Shown here piece by piece: positions 51,883 through 59,550 of a stretch of DNA of 64,000 nt. Every line of letters begins with the position of its first letter. Within the stretch, counting starts at the first letter, position 1. The position numbers and the translations under genes were made by a program. Origin of the DNA: Ruminococcus sp. (GTDB lineage Bacteria > Bacillota > Clostridia > Oscillospirales > Ruminococcaceae); NCBI GenBank assembly GCA_021770655.1, contig JAETQO010000007.1, positions 1 to 64,000 of the forward strand, written 5' to 3'. The notes under the pieces are model-generated. The model was not told where the DNA came from and made no database searches. It saw nothing but the letters and a program-made list of their open reading frames with translations.

Positions 51883-52740
51883 ATGAATTTTAAGAAGTTA
51901 GCAGCAGGTCTTTCAGCAGCAGTTCTCGCAGCAACAATGATGTCAGTATCTGTTTCGGCAGCAAAGCTTGGCGACGTTGTTCACCCGTCAGAGGAGGACA
52001 CAAAAATGAATGACTCATATTATTCTATCGGAGCAATGGGTTTCTATATGGGTCAGGATTGGAACTGGAATCAAGGCGACTGGGTAGGCATTGATGATAC
52101 CGGTAAGATAGCTGTTGAATATAAGATAAGTGCAGTTATCGCCGACAAGTCAATGTCAGGCAAGGGAAATCTCGGAGATATGGGCGTTATGGTAGCTAAT
52201 CTGCCTGAGGGTATATATCCTTTGGATGTTAAGATATCTGATGCAAAGTTCGTTGCCGAGGACGGCACAACAACAGTTTTTGATTCTCTCAATTCTATTA
52301 CTTCAATGGACGAGGACTCAGAGGGTGGAATAAGAATACATATCAGACCGACTGATGAAGTCGATGAGGAAACAGGCGAAGTAACAAAGAAAGCTTGCCC
52401 TGAGGTCGCAGGCTGGGAGAAGGAAGGTGCTTTCAACGGCGGCACGCTTTCAATGACGCTTGATTTCGGTGTTGCAGCTGCCGAGGGCGGAGAGTCAAAA
52501 GCAGATACTTCAAAGGCAGAATCAAAGTCTGATACTTCAAGCTCAAAGACAGATACATCAAAGATAGATGCTTCTTCATCTAAGGCGGATACAAGTAAGG
52601 CTACTGTTACAGCGGCTGCATCTTCAAAATCTTCTGATGATACGTCTGAGGCAGCAGAAACAGGTGCAGCTGTTGGCGGAACACTTGCTGTTATCGCTCT
52701 TGCAGGTACAGCGGTGATCGTTACCAAGAGAAGAAAGTAA
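51883..52740 (+). CDS. Secreted, membrane-anchored surface protein of unknown function
   Basis: Protein of 285 residues. A signal peptide (MNFKKLAAGLSAAVLAATM, cleavage near SVSA-AKLGD) is followed by a globular domain of about 170 residues rich in Trp and Gly (GQDWNWNQGDWVG). A Ser/Lys/Asp linker follows (SKADTSKAESKSDTSSSK). The end is a hydrophobic helix with KRRK, like a wall-sorting signal, but with ETG instead of LPXTG. It is the first gene before a solute-binding lipoprotein (17 bases apart). A carbohydrate-binding role is plausible from context only. GGAGG lies 8 bases before the ATG. Confidence 0.75.
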   Translation: MNFKKLAAGLSAAVLAATMMSVSVSAAKLGDVVHPSEEDTKMNDSYYSIGAMGFYMGQDWNWNQGDWVGIDDTGKIAVEYKISAVIADKSMSGKGNLGDMGVMVANLPEGIYPLDVKISDAKFVAEDGTTTVFDSLNSITSMDEDSEGGIRIHIRPTDEVDEETGEVTKKACPEVAGWEKEGAFNGGTLSMTLDFGVAAAEGGESKADTSKAESKSDTSSSKTDTSKIDASSSKADTSKATVTAAASSKSSDDTSEAAETGAAVGGTLAVIALAGTAVIVTKRRK

Positions 52741-52757
52741 TATTCGGAGGTATGGCT

Positions 52758-54182
52758 ATGAATAATTCAAAAAGAGTTTTAACATTTGCTCTTGCAGTTT
52801 GCTCGCTTTCAGCATTTGCATCTTGCGGAAGTTCAAGTGATTCTTCAAGCAAGGTCGTTGACAAAAAGCTCAAGGAAGATCAGCAGCAGATAGTTCAAAG
52901 ACTTTCTGACGATATGACAGATGTAAGAGATCTAAAAAGCAACGAAATAAAATGGTTCTCACATTGGGATATCAACCCTACTGAGGCGGAGGACAAAGAG
53001 ATAGGTGCTGACCTTGCTTTGTTCAAGACAAAGTATAATGGTAAGATAAACTGGGTGCAGACCACTTGGGACACTAAGTTTGACGATCTTGCGGCACTTG
53101 TAATGTCAAATGATTCACCTGATTTCATTGGTGCTGATGATATGGACGTTTTCCCTAAGGGCGCTATAAAATCGATGATAGAACCTATCGATGATTATAT
53201 CGATCTTTCAAAGCCTCTTTGGACGGATATAAAGGGTGCGACAGATAAGTTTATGCTTGGTGACAAGCACTATGTGAGCGTTATCAGAACTGACCCAGCA
53301 TACGTTTTTGTATATAACAAGCGGACTATGGAAGATAACGCTTATGACGATCCTGCTGAGCTTTTTAAAGAGGGTAAGTGGAACTGGAATACTTTCACAG
53401 AAATGTGCCTTGATTTTACCGATTCTGAGAACGATAAATATGCACTTGACGGCTGGTATTATGAAAAGGCATTGCAACAGTCTTCCGGTGTGCCGCTCAT
53501 CGGTATCACAGACGGAAAGCTTGTAAATAATATTTCCGACCCAATGATAGCGAAGGCTCAGAATATGATGTATGAACTGCAAAAGAACAATGTTGTTTAT
53601 CCAAAGCACGAGAATAACTGGAAACTCAGAGGCGACGCTGAGGGCAGCGGAATGGCAACAGGTTTGACGCTTTTCTATCCTATCGGACTTTGGGCACTTG
53701 AGAATGCTCCGTCAACAACTGTGAACTACGGCGATGTATCAAAGGGAGAGGTAATGTTCGTTCCTGTTCCTTGCTCAGCTGATAGCGATAAACAGTATAT
53801 CCCTTCAAGAGTACACGGCTTTAGCATTGTAAGAAACGCTAAAAACCCGGAGGGCGTGGCGGCTTTCCTTGAATGCTGCCGTTATGCAGAACTAGATGAG
53901 GCCGCACATCAGATAACCCTTGATCAGTACAAGGACGATTATGGCTGGACTGATGAAATGCTGGAAATGAGAGAAACTATCTATGAACTGTCTGCACAGA
54001 ATCCTGTATTTGACTTTGAACAGGGCGTATCTGCCGATCTTAACTCTATCTGTGATACTGCAATAAGAGGAACAATGAATCCGCAGGAGTCAAAGAGCTG
54101 GTCACAGGTCGTTCAGGAAAATGAAAAGGCTATCGATTATATTATCGGCGAGGTTATGACTTCAATGAATGAGGCTAAGTAA
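52758..54182 (+). CDS. Extracellular solute-binding lipoprotein (ABC sugar type)
   Basis: Lipoprotein of 474 residues. The lipobox SAFASC puts the lipidated Cys at residue 23. The mature part resembles family 1 sugar-binding proteins (GKINWVQTTWDTKFDDLAALV, then FKEGKWNWNTFTEM). It would capture oligosaccharides outside the cell. No permease or ATPase gene is present in the element, so it must borrow a host transporter or act as a sensor. The ATG at 52758 fits the GGAGG site; one at 52752 is too close. A terminator follows. Confidence 0.88.
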   Translation: MNNSKRVLTFALAVCSLSAFASCGSSSDSSSKVVDKKLKEDQQQIVQRLSDDMTDVRDLKSNEIKWFSHWDINPTEAEDKEIGADLALFKTKYNGKINWVQTTWDTKFDDLAALVMSNDSPDFIGADDMDVFPKGAIKSMIEPIDDYIDLSKPLWTDIKGATDKFMLGDKHYVSVIRTDPAYVFVYNKRTMEDNAYDDPAELFKEGKWNWNTFTEMCLDFTDSENDKYALDGWYYEKALQQSSGVPLIGITDGKLVNNISDPMIAKAQNMMYELQKNNVVYPKHENNWKLRGDAEGSGMATGLTLFYPIGLWALENAPSTTVNYGDVSKGEVMFVPVPCSADSDKQYIPSRVHGFSIVRNAKNPEGVAAFLECCRYAELDEAAHQITLDQYKDDYGWTDEMLEMRETIYELSAQNPVFDFEQGVSADLNSICDTAIRGTMNPQESKSWSQVVQENEKAIDYIIGEVMTSMNEAK

Positions 54183-54201
54183 GATCTATTTATCAGAAAT
54201 T

Positions 54202-54231
54202 GGGCGGCAGGTCGATTTGCCGTCCTTTTTC
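54202..54231 (+). terminator. Terminator of the surface protein-binding protein operon
   Basis: GGGCGGCA...TGCCGTCC followed by TTTTT. Confidence 0.85.
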
Positions 54232-54300
54232 TATAAATAAGCGGCTTTACTTGTGTCTATAAATATGATATAATAAATTAAAAAGCAGGGGGTGAAAGCT

Positions 54301-55062
54301 ATGGAGATAAACAGGGAATTGTCTATGCGGCAGTTTATGCAAAAGGAAAATGACTATCATCATTCATCATATGAAACTGAACTGGAATTTTATTCTGCTG
54401 TGCGGGCAGGCGACCTTGAAACGGTCAAACGGCTGTATACGCCGCTGGATACAAACGGAAAGGGCAGGCTCAGCAAAGACGGTCTTAGGAATGTCAAGTA
54501 TCATCTTGTCATAACCATAGCAATGCTGTGCAGATTTTGCATCGAGGGTGGACTTGACCCGGAAACTGCATATACCATAAGCGATATATACATCAATAAA
54601 TGTGATGAGTGCCGCAATGAAGAAAGTGTTATGGCTGTGCACAAGGAAGTCATCGTTTATTATACCAAGCAAATGAAAAAGGCTGTGTCACAGAACGTTT
54701 ACTCAAAGCATATCCTTATGTGCTTTGACTGCATTTTCGATAATATTTACAAGGGCGTGACTGTGAATCAGATAGCAGATGAACTGAACATAACGCCGCA
54801 GTATCTTTCAAAGCTTTTCAGAGAGGAAGTTGGCGTAAAGATATCTGATTTTATTATGTCCAAAAGAATACAGGCGGCTGAAAATATGCTGAGATATTCT
54901 GAATATAGTCCGCTTGATATAGCCAACTATCTTGCTTTCAGCTCTCACAGCCATTTTATTGCCTGCTTTAAGAAACAGACGGGACTTACGCCGAAACAGT
55001 ATAGAGATCAGTTTTTCCGTGCAAACTGGAACAAGCATAGCACAAGCAAATCGAAAATATAA
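54301..55062 (+). CDS. AraC-family transcriptional regulator, element copy
   Basis: Regulator of 253 residues, similar along its whole length to the host protein at 16170: shared SYETELEFYSAV, KCDEC for KCDDC, ITPQYLSKLFREEVGV and LTPKQYRD. The C-terminal part holds the AraC double helix-turn-helix. GGGGGTG lies 7 bases before the ATG; a TATAAT at about 54270 is the likely -10. It probably controls the flanking glucan genes, and cross-regulation with the host paralogue is likely given near-identical recognition helices. Confidence 0.9.
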   Translation: MEINRELSMRQFMQKENDYHHSSYETELEFYSAVRAGDLETVKRLYTPLDTNGKGRLSKDGLRNVKYHLVITIAMLCRFCIEGGLDPETAYTISDIYINKCDECRNEESVMAVHKEVIVYYTKQMKKAVSQNVYSKHILMCFDCIFDNIYKGVTVNQIADELNITPQYLSKLFREEVGVKISDFIMSKRIQAAENMLRYSEYSPLDIANYLAFSSHSHFIACFKKQTGLTPKQYRDQFFRANWNKHSTSKSKI

Positions 55063-55175
55063 GTTGATATTAATATTCTGATATTTGCATTACTTTTCTG
55101 ATATAAATATCACATCTGTTGATTTATAATACTTATAGAAGATAAAATCCTGATGTTTATTCGGAGGTAATAAAA

Positions 55176-55943
55176 ATGAAAAAAGTTTTGGCTATGTCAC
55201 TTATTACAATGATAGTTATGTCTATGGGCAGCTGCGGTGTTTCATCTGACAGCAGTTCTTCGCAAGATGTCAGCAGCAATGCGGAAACGGAAAGCAATTC
55301 TCCATACACGGTTGAGGCAGATTTCGGCAAGGGTGCGTCAAGCGATTTTTCCATTTCAGCTGGCTGGTCAAATGGTGCTCCATTCAACTGTTCGTGGAGC
55401 GAGGATAACGTAACTTTCAATGATGGAAAAATGCAGCTTATCATTGACGGTATGGGCGATTCAGAGGTGTACAGAGGCGGCGAGTATCGTTCAAAGGAAA
55501 ACTATGGCTATGGACTTTATGAGGTATCGATGAAAGCCATAAAGAATGACGGCGTTGTATCATCATTCTTTACATACACAGGTCCGTCGGAAGATAATCC
55601 ATGGGACGAAATTGACGTTGAAGTCCTTGGCAAGGACACGACAAAGGTGCAGTTCAATTACTACACAAATGGCGTTGGCGGTCACGAATATATGTATGAT
55701 CTTGGTTTTGACGCTTCTGAGGATTTTCACACTTACGCATTTGAGTGGAAAGAGGACAGCATAACTTGGTATGTTGACGGAAAAGAGGCATACAAGGCTA
55801 CTGAAAATCTGCCAGTTACGCCCGGAAAAATAATGATGAATGCATGGAACGGAATTGGCGTTGACAGCTGGCTGAAAGCCTTTGACGGCACAGTTCCGCT
55901 TACAGCAGAATATGAGTGGGCAAGATTTACGGCAGCGGAGTAA
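55176..55943 (+). CDS. GH16 beta-glucanase lipoprotein (lichenase-like)
   Basis: Cell-surface endo-beta-glucanase of 255 residues. The lipobox MSMGSC puts the lipidated Cys at 20; a Ser/Asn-rich linker to about 43 precedes the GH16 domain. The catalytic signature WDEIDVEVLG gives nucleophile Glu145 and acid/base Glu149. The closest family members known to me are beta-1,3-1,4-glucanases (lichenases). It would cut mixed-linkage glucan outside the cell for uptake and further cleavage by an intracellular GH5. The spacer before it contains TTGATAT-type words. Confidence 0.92.
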   Translation: MKKVLAMSLITMIVMSMGSCGVSSDSSSSQDVSSNAETESNSPYTVEADFGKGASSDFSISAGWSNGAPFNCSWSEDNVTFNDGKMQLIIDGMGDSEVYRGGEYRSKENYGYGLYEVSMKAIKNDGVVSSFFTYTGPSEDNPWDEIDVEVLGKDTTKVQFNYYTNGVGGHEYMYDLGFDASEDFHTYAFEWKEDSITWYVDGKEAYKATENLPVTPGKIMMNAWNGIGVDSWLKAFDGTVPLTAEYEWARFTAAE

Positions 55944-55966
55944 AATTCATAAAAAGGGGAGTTCTT

Positions 55967-56716
55967 ATGGGCGTAGATATTCAAGAGAAAAGCTGCGTAT
56001 CAGAAGGCAAAAACATTTTCGGAAAACTGTTTATTCCAAATACTAAGGCAAAAACGTATCCTACCGTGATACTTAGTCACGGCTTTAACAGCATCGGTGA
56101 TGATATGGCGGATATTGCTTTGACTTTTGCGGGAAATGGATTTCTAGCATATACTTTTGATTACTGTGGTGGTTCGACACGATCGCATAGTGACGGAAAG
56201 ACCACGGAGATGAGTATTATCAGCGAACAGAATGACCTTAAAGCTGTTATAGATATGATGAGTGAACTTGATATATCAGACAGCGGACAGATATATCTTT
56301 ACGGCGAAAGTCAGGGGGGATTCGTTGCTGCACTTACAGCGGCAGAAATGCCTGAGCGTATTGCAGCGATGATACTGCTATATCCTGCATTCTGCATACC
56401 TGACCAATGGCTTTCAAAAGATCCTGAAAGTATGTCGAAACCCTTTGCCTTTATGGGAGATATGCTGCTTTCAAAGAAATTTTATGATGATGTTCCAAGA
56501 TATGATGTTTATGATAGAGTTAGTCGGTATAATAGTCCTGTGATGATATTCCATGGTGACAGTGATGAATTAGTTGCTTTATCATATTCCGAGCGATTGA
56601 AAACGACTTTTCCTAATGCAAAGCTGAAAGTTATAAAGGGTGCTGGTCACGGCTTTTATGGTGATGACAGGGAATATGTAAAGCGTGCGGCAGTTGATTT
56701 TTTTACAACGTTGTAA
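55967..56716 (+). CDS. Alpha/beta hydrolase, element copy
   Basis: Serine hydrolase of 249 residues and paralogue of the host protein at 14198. Ser115 is in GESQGG, Asp198 or Asp200 in HGDSDELVA, and His228 in GAGHGF. It keeps the host protein's central LLYPAFCIPD block. GGGGAG precedes the ATG at 55967. It lies 24 bases behind the GH16 gene and is probably co-transcribed. A long perfect terminator hairpin follows. Confidence 0.85.
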   Translation: MGVDIQEKSCVSEGKNIFGKLFIPNTKAKTYPTVILSHGFNSIGDDMADIALTFAGNGFLAYTFDYCGGSTRSHSDGKTTEMSIISEQNDLKAVIDMMSELDISDSGQIYLYGESQGGFVAALTAAEMPERIAAMILLYPAFCIPDQWLSKDPESMSKPFAFMGDMLLSKKFYDDVPRYDVYDRVSRYNSPVMIFHGDSDELVALSYSERLKTTFPNAKLKVIKGAGHGFYGDDREYVKRAAVDFFTTL

Positions 56717-56779
56717 AACGATTCACATATTACGCTTACTTTTATGTCTTGATTTTTTGCTTAATGATATTGATATTTG

Positions 56780-56828
56780 AACCGCCCCCATTAGCTAGAT
56801 CAAAAATTCCAGCTAATGGGGGCGGTTT
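56780..56828. terminator. Strong bidirectional terminator
   Basis: A perfect 17-base stem (AACCGCCCCCATTAGCT and its complement) with T-rich flanks on both sides. Its right arm touches the stop codon of the SEC-C remnant. Confidence 0.88.
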
Positions 56829-56910
56829 ATTTTCCACAGCATTTTTTATATTTCTTTCCGCTGCCGCAAGGACGGCAAATCATTTTTTGCTCTTGTCGGT
56901 GATGAACCAT
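56827..56910 (-). pseudogene. SEC-C zinc-binding motif remnant
   Basis: A 27-codon frame ending CRPCGSGKKYKKCCGK, the SEC-C motif that ends SecA and many other proteins. The preceding residues (MVHHRQEQKMI) show no domain. It is probably the tail of a lost gene, though a free-standing micro-protein cannot be excluded. Confidence 0.65.
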
Positions 56911-57039
56911 ATGCACATTGAATAGTTTTGCCCCAAACGGCAAAACTATTTAACATATGCCTTGATTTAAGTAACATTGTATGGTATAATATTAAAAGGT
57001 TGAGCCTGTATGGGCGGAAGTTTTTAATGAGGTGCTTGT

Positions 57040-57298
57040 ATGGAAATTAAACGTGATAAATATTTGCAGCAGCTGATCGATTTTATGTGGGACGGACAGG
57101 TAAAGGACTTACATTCAGTCCGCCTTTGCTTTGCCTGACGCCGAAAAAGAGATGCAGGAATTAAGACCTTTTTCTCTAACAGGTGATTCGTTTCCTAAAA
57201 TCATAGTTCGCAAAGATATAAGAAAACGCTGGTATGATGACAATGGTGTTCTGAATATTGGATTGATCGATTTTTTGTTGGACGATAGTGTAGTGTGA
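57040..57298 (+). pseudogene. AAA_14/DUF4143-type ATPase, internally deleted
   Basis: The first 24 codons (MEIKRDKYLQQLIDFMWDGQ) match the start of the common AAA_14-DUF4143 ATPases. From 57112 another frame resumes with the family's C terminus (QSAFALPDAEKEMQELRPF, then WYDDNGVLNIGLIDFLLD) and stops at 57298. The P-loop and over 300 residues between are deleted, with a frameshift at the junction near 57110. Confidence 0.75.
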
Positions 57299-57332
57299 GA
57301 TACTTCATAGAATTAGCCTGAAAATATTGACA

Positions 57333-57379
57333 GAAAAATCAGCCGCAAACCACGCACAAGTGTGGTCTGCGGCTGATTT
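57333..57379 (-). terminator. Terminator at the right end of the element
   Basis: AATCAGCCGCAAACCAC pairs with GTGGTCTGCGGCTGATT (one GT pair), followed on the minus strand by TTTTTC. In the integrated state it ends the short spoVT transcript; in an excised circle it would end the recombinase gene. Confidence 0.85.
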
Positions 57380-57383
57380 CGCA

Positions 57384-57560
57384 TTATTTTATGTACAGCC
57401 TATCCGCCAATCTGAGGAGCACAAGCAGGTAGTCAAGTTCGCTTTTCAACGTTGTCTGCAACGGGTCGCCCTCGCGAATCCTCATAGTTCTTCTGATCTC
57501 CTTAGGTATAACTACGCGCCCCAGATCGTCGATGCGGCGCACTATTCCTGTTGCTTTCAT
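57384..57560 (-). pseudogene. spoVT: spoVT, 5' part (AbrB DNA-binding domain), cut by the element
   Basis: From the ATG at 57560, with GGAGGT 7 bases upstream, the frame encodes the AbrB-like opening of SpoVT (KATGIVRRIDDLGRVVIPKE, then REGDPL). At codon 34 it enters the element and reads 24 foreign residues (QTTLKSELDYLL and onward) to a stop at 57384. The truncated product lacks part of the swapped-hairpin fold and the whole GAF-like domain, so it should be inactive. The missing 146 codons lie 11.6 kb away at 45430. Confidence 0.92.
57460..57470. repeat. Right attachment core (direct repeat)
   Basis: AACGGGTCGCC, identical to 45872-45882. On the minus strand it encodes Gly-Asp-Pro and the start of Leu in the same phase as the left copy, so recombination keeps the spoVT frame. 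Confidence 0.88.
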
Positions 57561-57670
57561 ATTTATGACCTCCAAAATTAATTCAAAATTGCAGTAATAT
57601 TATTTGCAAGGGTTGTCATTTTATGCAGGAATTCAGCGGAGATATTTTTTGCTTGAAATCCATTATATGA

Positions 57671-58555
57671 TCAAAGATGTTTTAAATTAACTCTATAATC
57701 TCTTAATTTATCCTCGTTATATTTTTTCAAAATCTCATTAATTTCATTTATCAGTATATCTCTGTCCTCCGGAATCCTGCCTTGAAAATTAAACATATTT
57801 GACGCTCCCAGGGCGGCGAAATGTGTTCTGATATTGAGGCTTTCTATAAGAGTCCGCATTTCCGTAAGCTTTTCCGTTTCGCTCTCCTCTTGCCAGTTCC
57901 CTCTTTGAATTTCACCAAATAATTCGGAGCTTTGATAAACCGTTAGCATTGATGCTCCGACCAGTTTAGGATTAAGCTGATTGAAAATTTCAGCCGTCCG
58001 CTTTACACCCTCAGGACTTTTACCCTTGCCGTAAATTCCCGTAAGATAGAAAAAGTTGTACTCCATATTCGCCTCGTCCAGCTTTTTGCATTGCTCAATA
58101 ATATCATTGGAAGTATACCCCTTGTTCATAAACGCTAAAGCTTCATCGTCGCCTGTTTCCACTCCAATGGTGATACGGTTGTATCCCAGCGCACGCAAGT
58201 CTTTTAAATCTGCTGAGCTTTTGTTATATATGTCCGTAATTCTTGCAAAACAGCCTATGCTCGTCAGCCGCTGTAAATACTGCTTTGCCAGATTTGCAAT
58301 GTCCTTCAGCTTTTGCGTACTCAGCACAAACGGATTTGCGCCGACAAGAAAAAGTCTTGTAATGTCGGGCATAGACATATAAAGCTCCTGTAGATCCTCC
58401 TCGATTTCGGAAAGTGGAGACATTCTGAATTTAAACGGCACGTCCTCATAAAGCGTACAGAATTTACAGCTGTGATGAGTACACCCCGCCGTGACCTGTA
58501 TCAGCGCAGACCACGCCTCATAGGGCGGCCGCCATATTGTTCCCGTAAAATGCAT
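57671..58555 (-). CDS. Radical SAM protein
   Basis: Radical S-adenosylmethionine enzyme of 294 residues. Cys25, Cys30 and Cys33 (GCTHHSCKFC) form a Cx4Cx2C cluster motif, a variant used by one family of elongator-like radical SAM proteins. The TIM-barrel segment with GVETGDDEALAFMNKGYT follows. Substrate unknown. The divergent HxlR regulator next to it may control it. Start ATG at 58555 preceded by GGAGG on the minus strand. Confidence 0.88.
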   Translation of the reverse strand: MHFTGTIWRPPYEAWSALIQVTAGCTHHSCKFCTLYEDVPFKFRMSPLSEIEEDLQELYMSMPDITRLFLVGANPFVLSTQKLKDIANLAKQYLQRLTSIGCFARITDIYNKSSADLKDLRALGYNRITIGVETGDDEALAFMNKGYTSNDIIEQCKKLDEANMEYNFFYLTGIYGKGKSPEGVKRTAEIFNQLNPKLVGASMLTVYQSSELFGEIQRGNWQEESETEKLTEMRTLIESLNIRTHFAALGASNMFNFQGRIPEDRDILINEINEILKKYNEDKLRDYRVNLKHL

Positions 58556-58675
58556 ATTATTTCCTCCGGATTGTTATTACAGTAAGCTTAGCTGTTATAG
58601 TTATTATAATATGTTGCGTATAATTTGTAAAGTACGATTATTTTTAATATGTACTATCAAAAAAGATACTAAATA

Positions 58676-58704
58676 TTGAAATTATCTTTGAAATATGTTA
58701 TACT
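58676..58704 (+). promoter_or_regulatory. Promoter of the HxlR gene
   Basis: TTGAAA and TATACT, spacing 17, about 25 bases before the start codon. Confidence 0.7.
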
Positions 58705-58727
58705 GAAATTAGCGGGAGGGATTATTT

Positions 58728-59069
58728 ATGTCCGAAAATAAACACACGCAAAAAGAGCAGCTCGCAAAATGCGAATCAATGAGCCGACTACAGTCGATCA
58801 TCAGCGGAAAGTGGAAAATACTGATCATATGGTACATTTCGGTTTATAAGATACAAAGATTCGGCGAATTACAGCGTAGATTGGGCGACATCACGCAGTC
58901 CACGCTGACTAAACAGCTCAGAGAGCTTGAAAACGACGGGATAGTACACAGAGAGGTTTACGCAGAGGTCCCGCCGAAAGTGGAGTATTCGCTTACGGAA
59001 ATGGGCGAAAGCTTTGTGCCCATTCTTTTGTCTATGAAAGAGTGGAGCGATGAGAATTTGATGGTATAG
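58728..59069 (+). CDS. HxlR-family transcriptional regulator
   Basis: Winged-helix repressor of 113 residues: ISGKWKILIIWYISVY, FGELQRRLGDITQSTLTKQL and a wing ending VEYSLTEMGES are family signatures. It has a single Cys at residue 20 near the start, the position used for redox or electrophile sensing in some members. Divergent from the radical SAM gene. Confidence 0.92.
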   Translation: MSENKHTQKEQLAKCESMSRLQSIISGKWKILIIWYISVYKIQRFGELQRRLGDITQSTLTKQLRELENDGIVHREVYAEVPPKVEYSLTEMGESFVPILLSMKEWSDENLMV

Positions 59070-59133
59070 CAAGAAATACCGAACTAAACAATGATGAACG
59101 GTTCTTATTTGGCAAAGATAATATCATAAAATG

Positions 59134-59177
59134 AAAACACAGCGCACCGCAGGAAAATTTGCAGTGCGCTGTGTTTT
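59134..59177. terminator. Bidirectional terminator
   Basis: AAAACACAGCGCAC pairs perfectly with GTGCGCTGTGTTTT. It lies between the convergent HxlR and DtxR-type genes. Confidence 0.88.
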
Positions 59178-59181
59178 ACTA

Positions 59182-59550
59182 TCATACCCCGGCGTGCTTC
59201 TTTATCGCCGCAAAGGATTTTTCACTGATAACGTGTTCGATCCGGCAGGCGTCTTCAACAGCCGTTTTTTCATCAACACCCAGAGCCACAAGCCACTTTG
59301 AAAGCAAAGTGTGCCGTTCGTACATTTTCTCAGCGATCTCCGCGCCCTTTTCGGTAAGCTCAATATATCCGTCCTTGTTGACCGTAATATATCCGTTCTC
59401 CCTGAGATTTTTCATAGCTACGCTTACGCTCGGCTTGGAAAATTCAAGCTCGTTTACTATATCGATGCTCCTTACCTCGCCCTTGCCCTTACGCTCTGTC
59501 AAAATAAGTATTGTTTCAAGATAATTCTCGGCGGATTCTCGTATCTGCAT
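59182..59550 (-). CDS. DtxR/MntR-family metalloregulator
   Basis: Metal-responsive repressor of 122 residues: N-terminal winged helix (SIDIVNELEFSKPSVSVAMK) and dimerisation domain with the metal-binding residues typical of the family (EDACRIEHVIS). It lacks the SH3-like third domain, as in MntR. Manganese or iron is the likely signal. No transporter is adjacent. Confidence 0.9.
   Translation of the reverse strand: MQIRESAENYLETILILTERKGKGEVRSIDIVNELEFSKPSVSVAMKNLRENGYITVNKDGYIELTEKGAEIAEKMYERHTLLSKWLVALGVDEKTAVEDACRIEHVISEKSFAAIKKHAGV

Larger units (their letters stand above)
56717..57039. other. Spacer with terminator and SEC-C remnant
   Basis: Apart from the terminator at 56780 and the 27-codon remnant at 56827 nothing is recognised. 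Confidence 0.5.
45872..57470. mobile_element. 11.6-kb integrative element inserted in spoVT
   Basis: Bounded by identical 11-bp direct repeats lying inside the two halves of spoVT. Excision between them removes 11,588 bases and restores the gene in frame. Contents from left to right: serine recombinase, small recombinase-linked protein, RepA-like ATPase with attenuated leader, FeoB fragment, GH5 fragment, surface protein, solute-binding lipoprotein, AraC regulator, GH16 enzyme, alpha/beta hydrolase, and two decayed gene remnants. No relaxase, conjugation or capsid genes are seen, so it is not self-transmissible as it stands. The right two thirds is more AT-rich than the host flanks. Confidence 0.88.

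Noticed and set aside
45872-57470. The insertion as a prophage or conjugative element
   Set aside because: No capsid, terminase, relaxase or type IV secretion genes are present.
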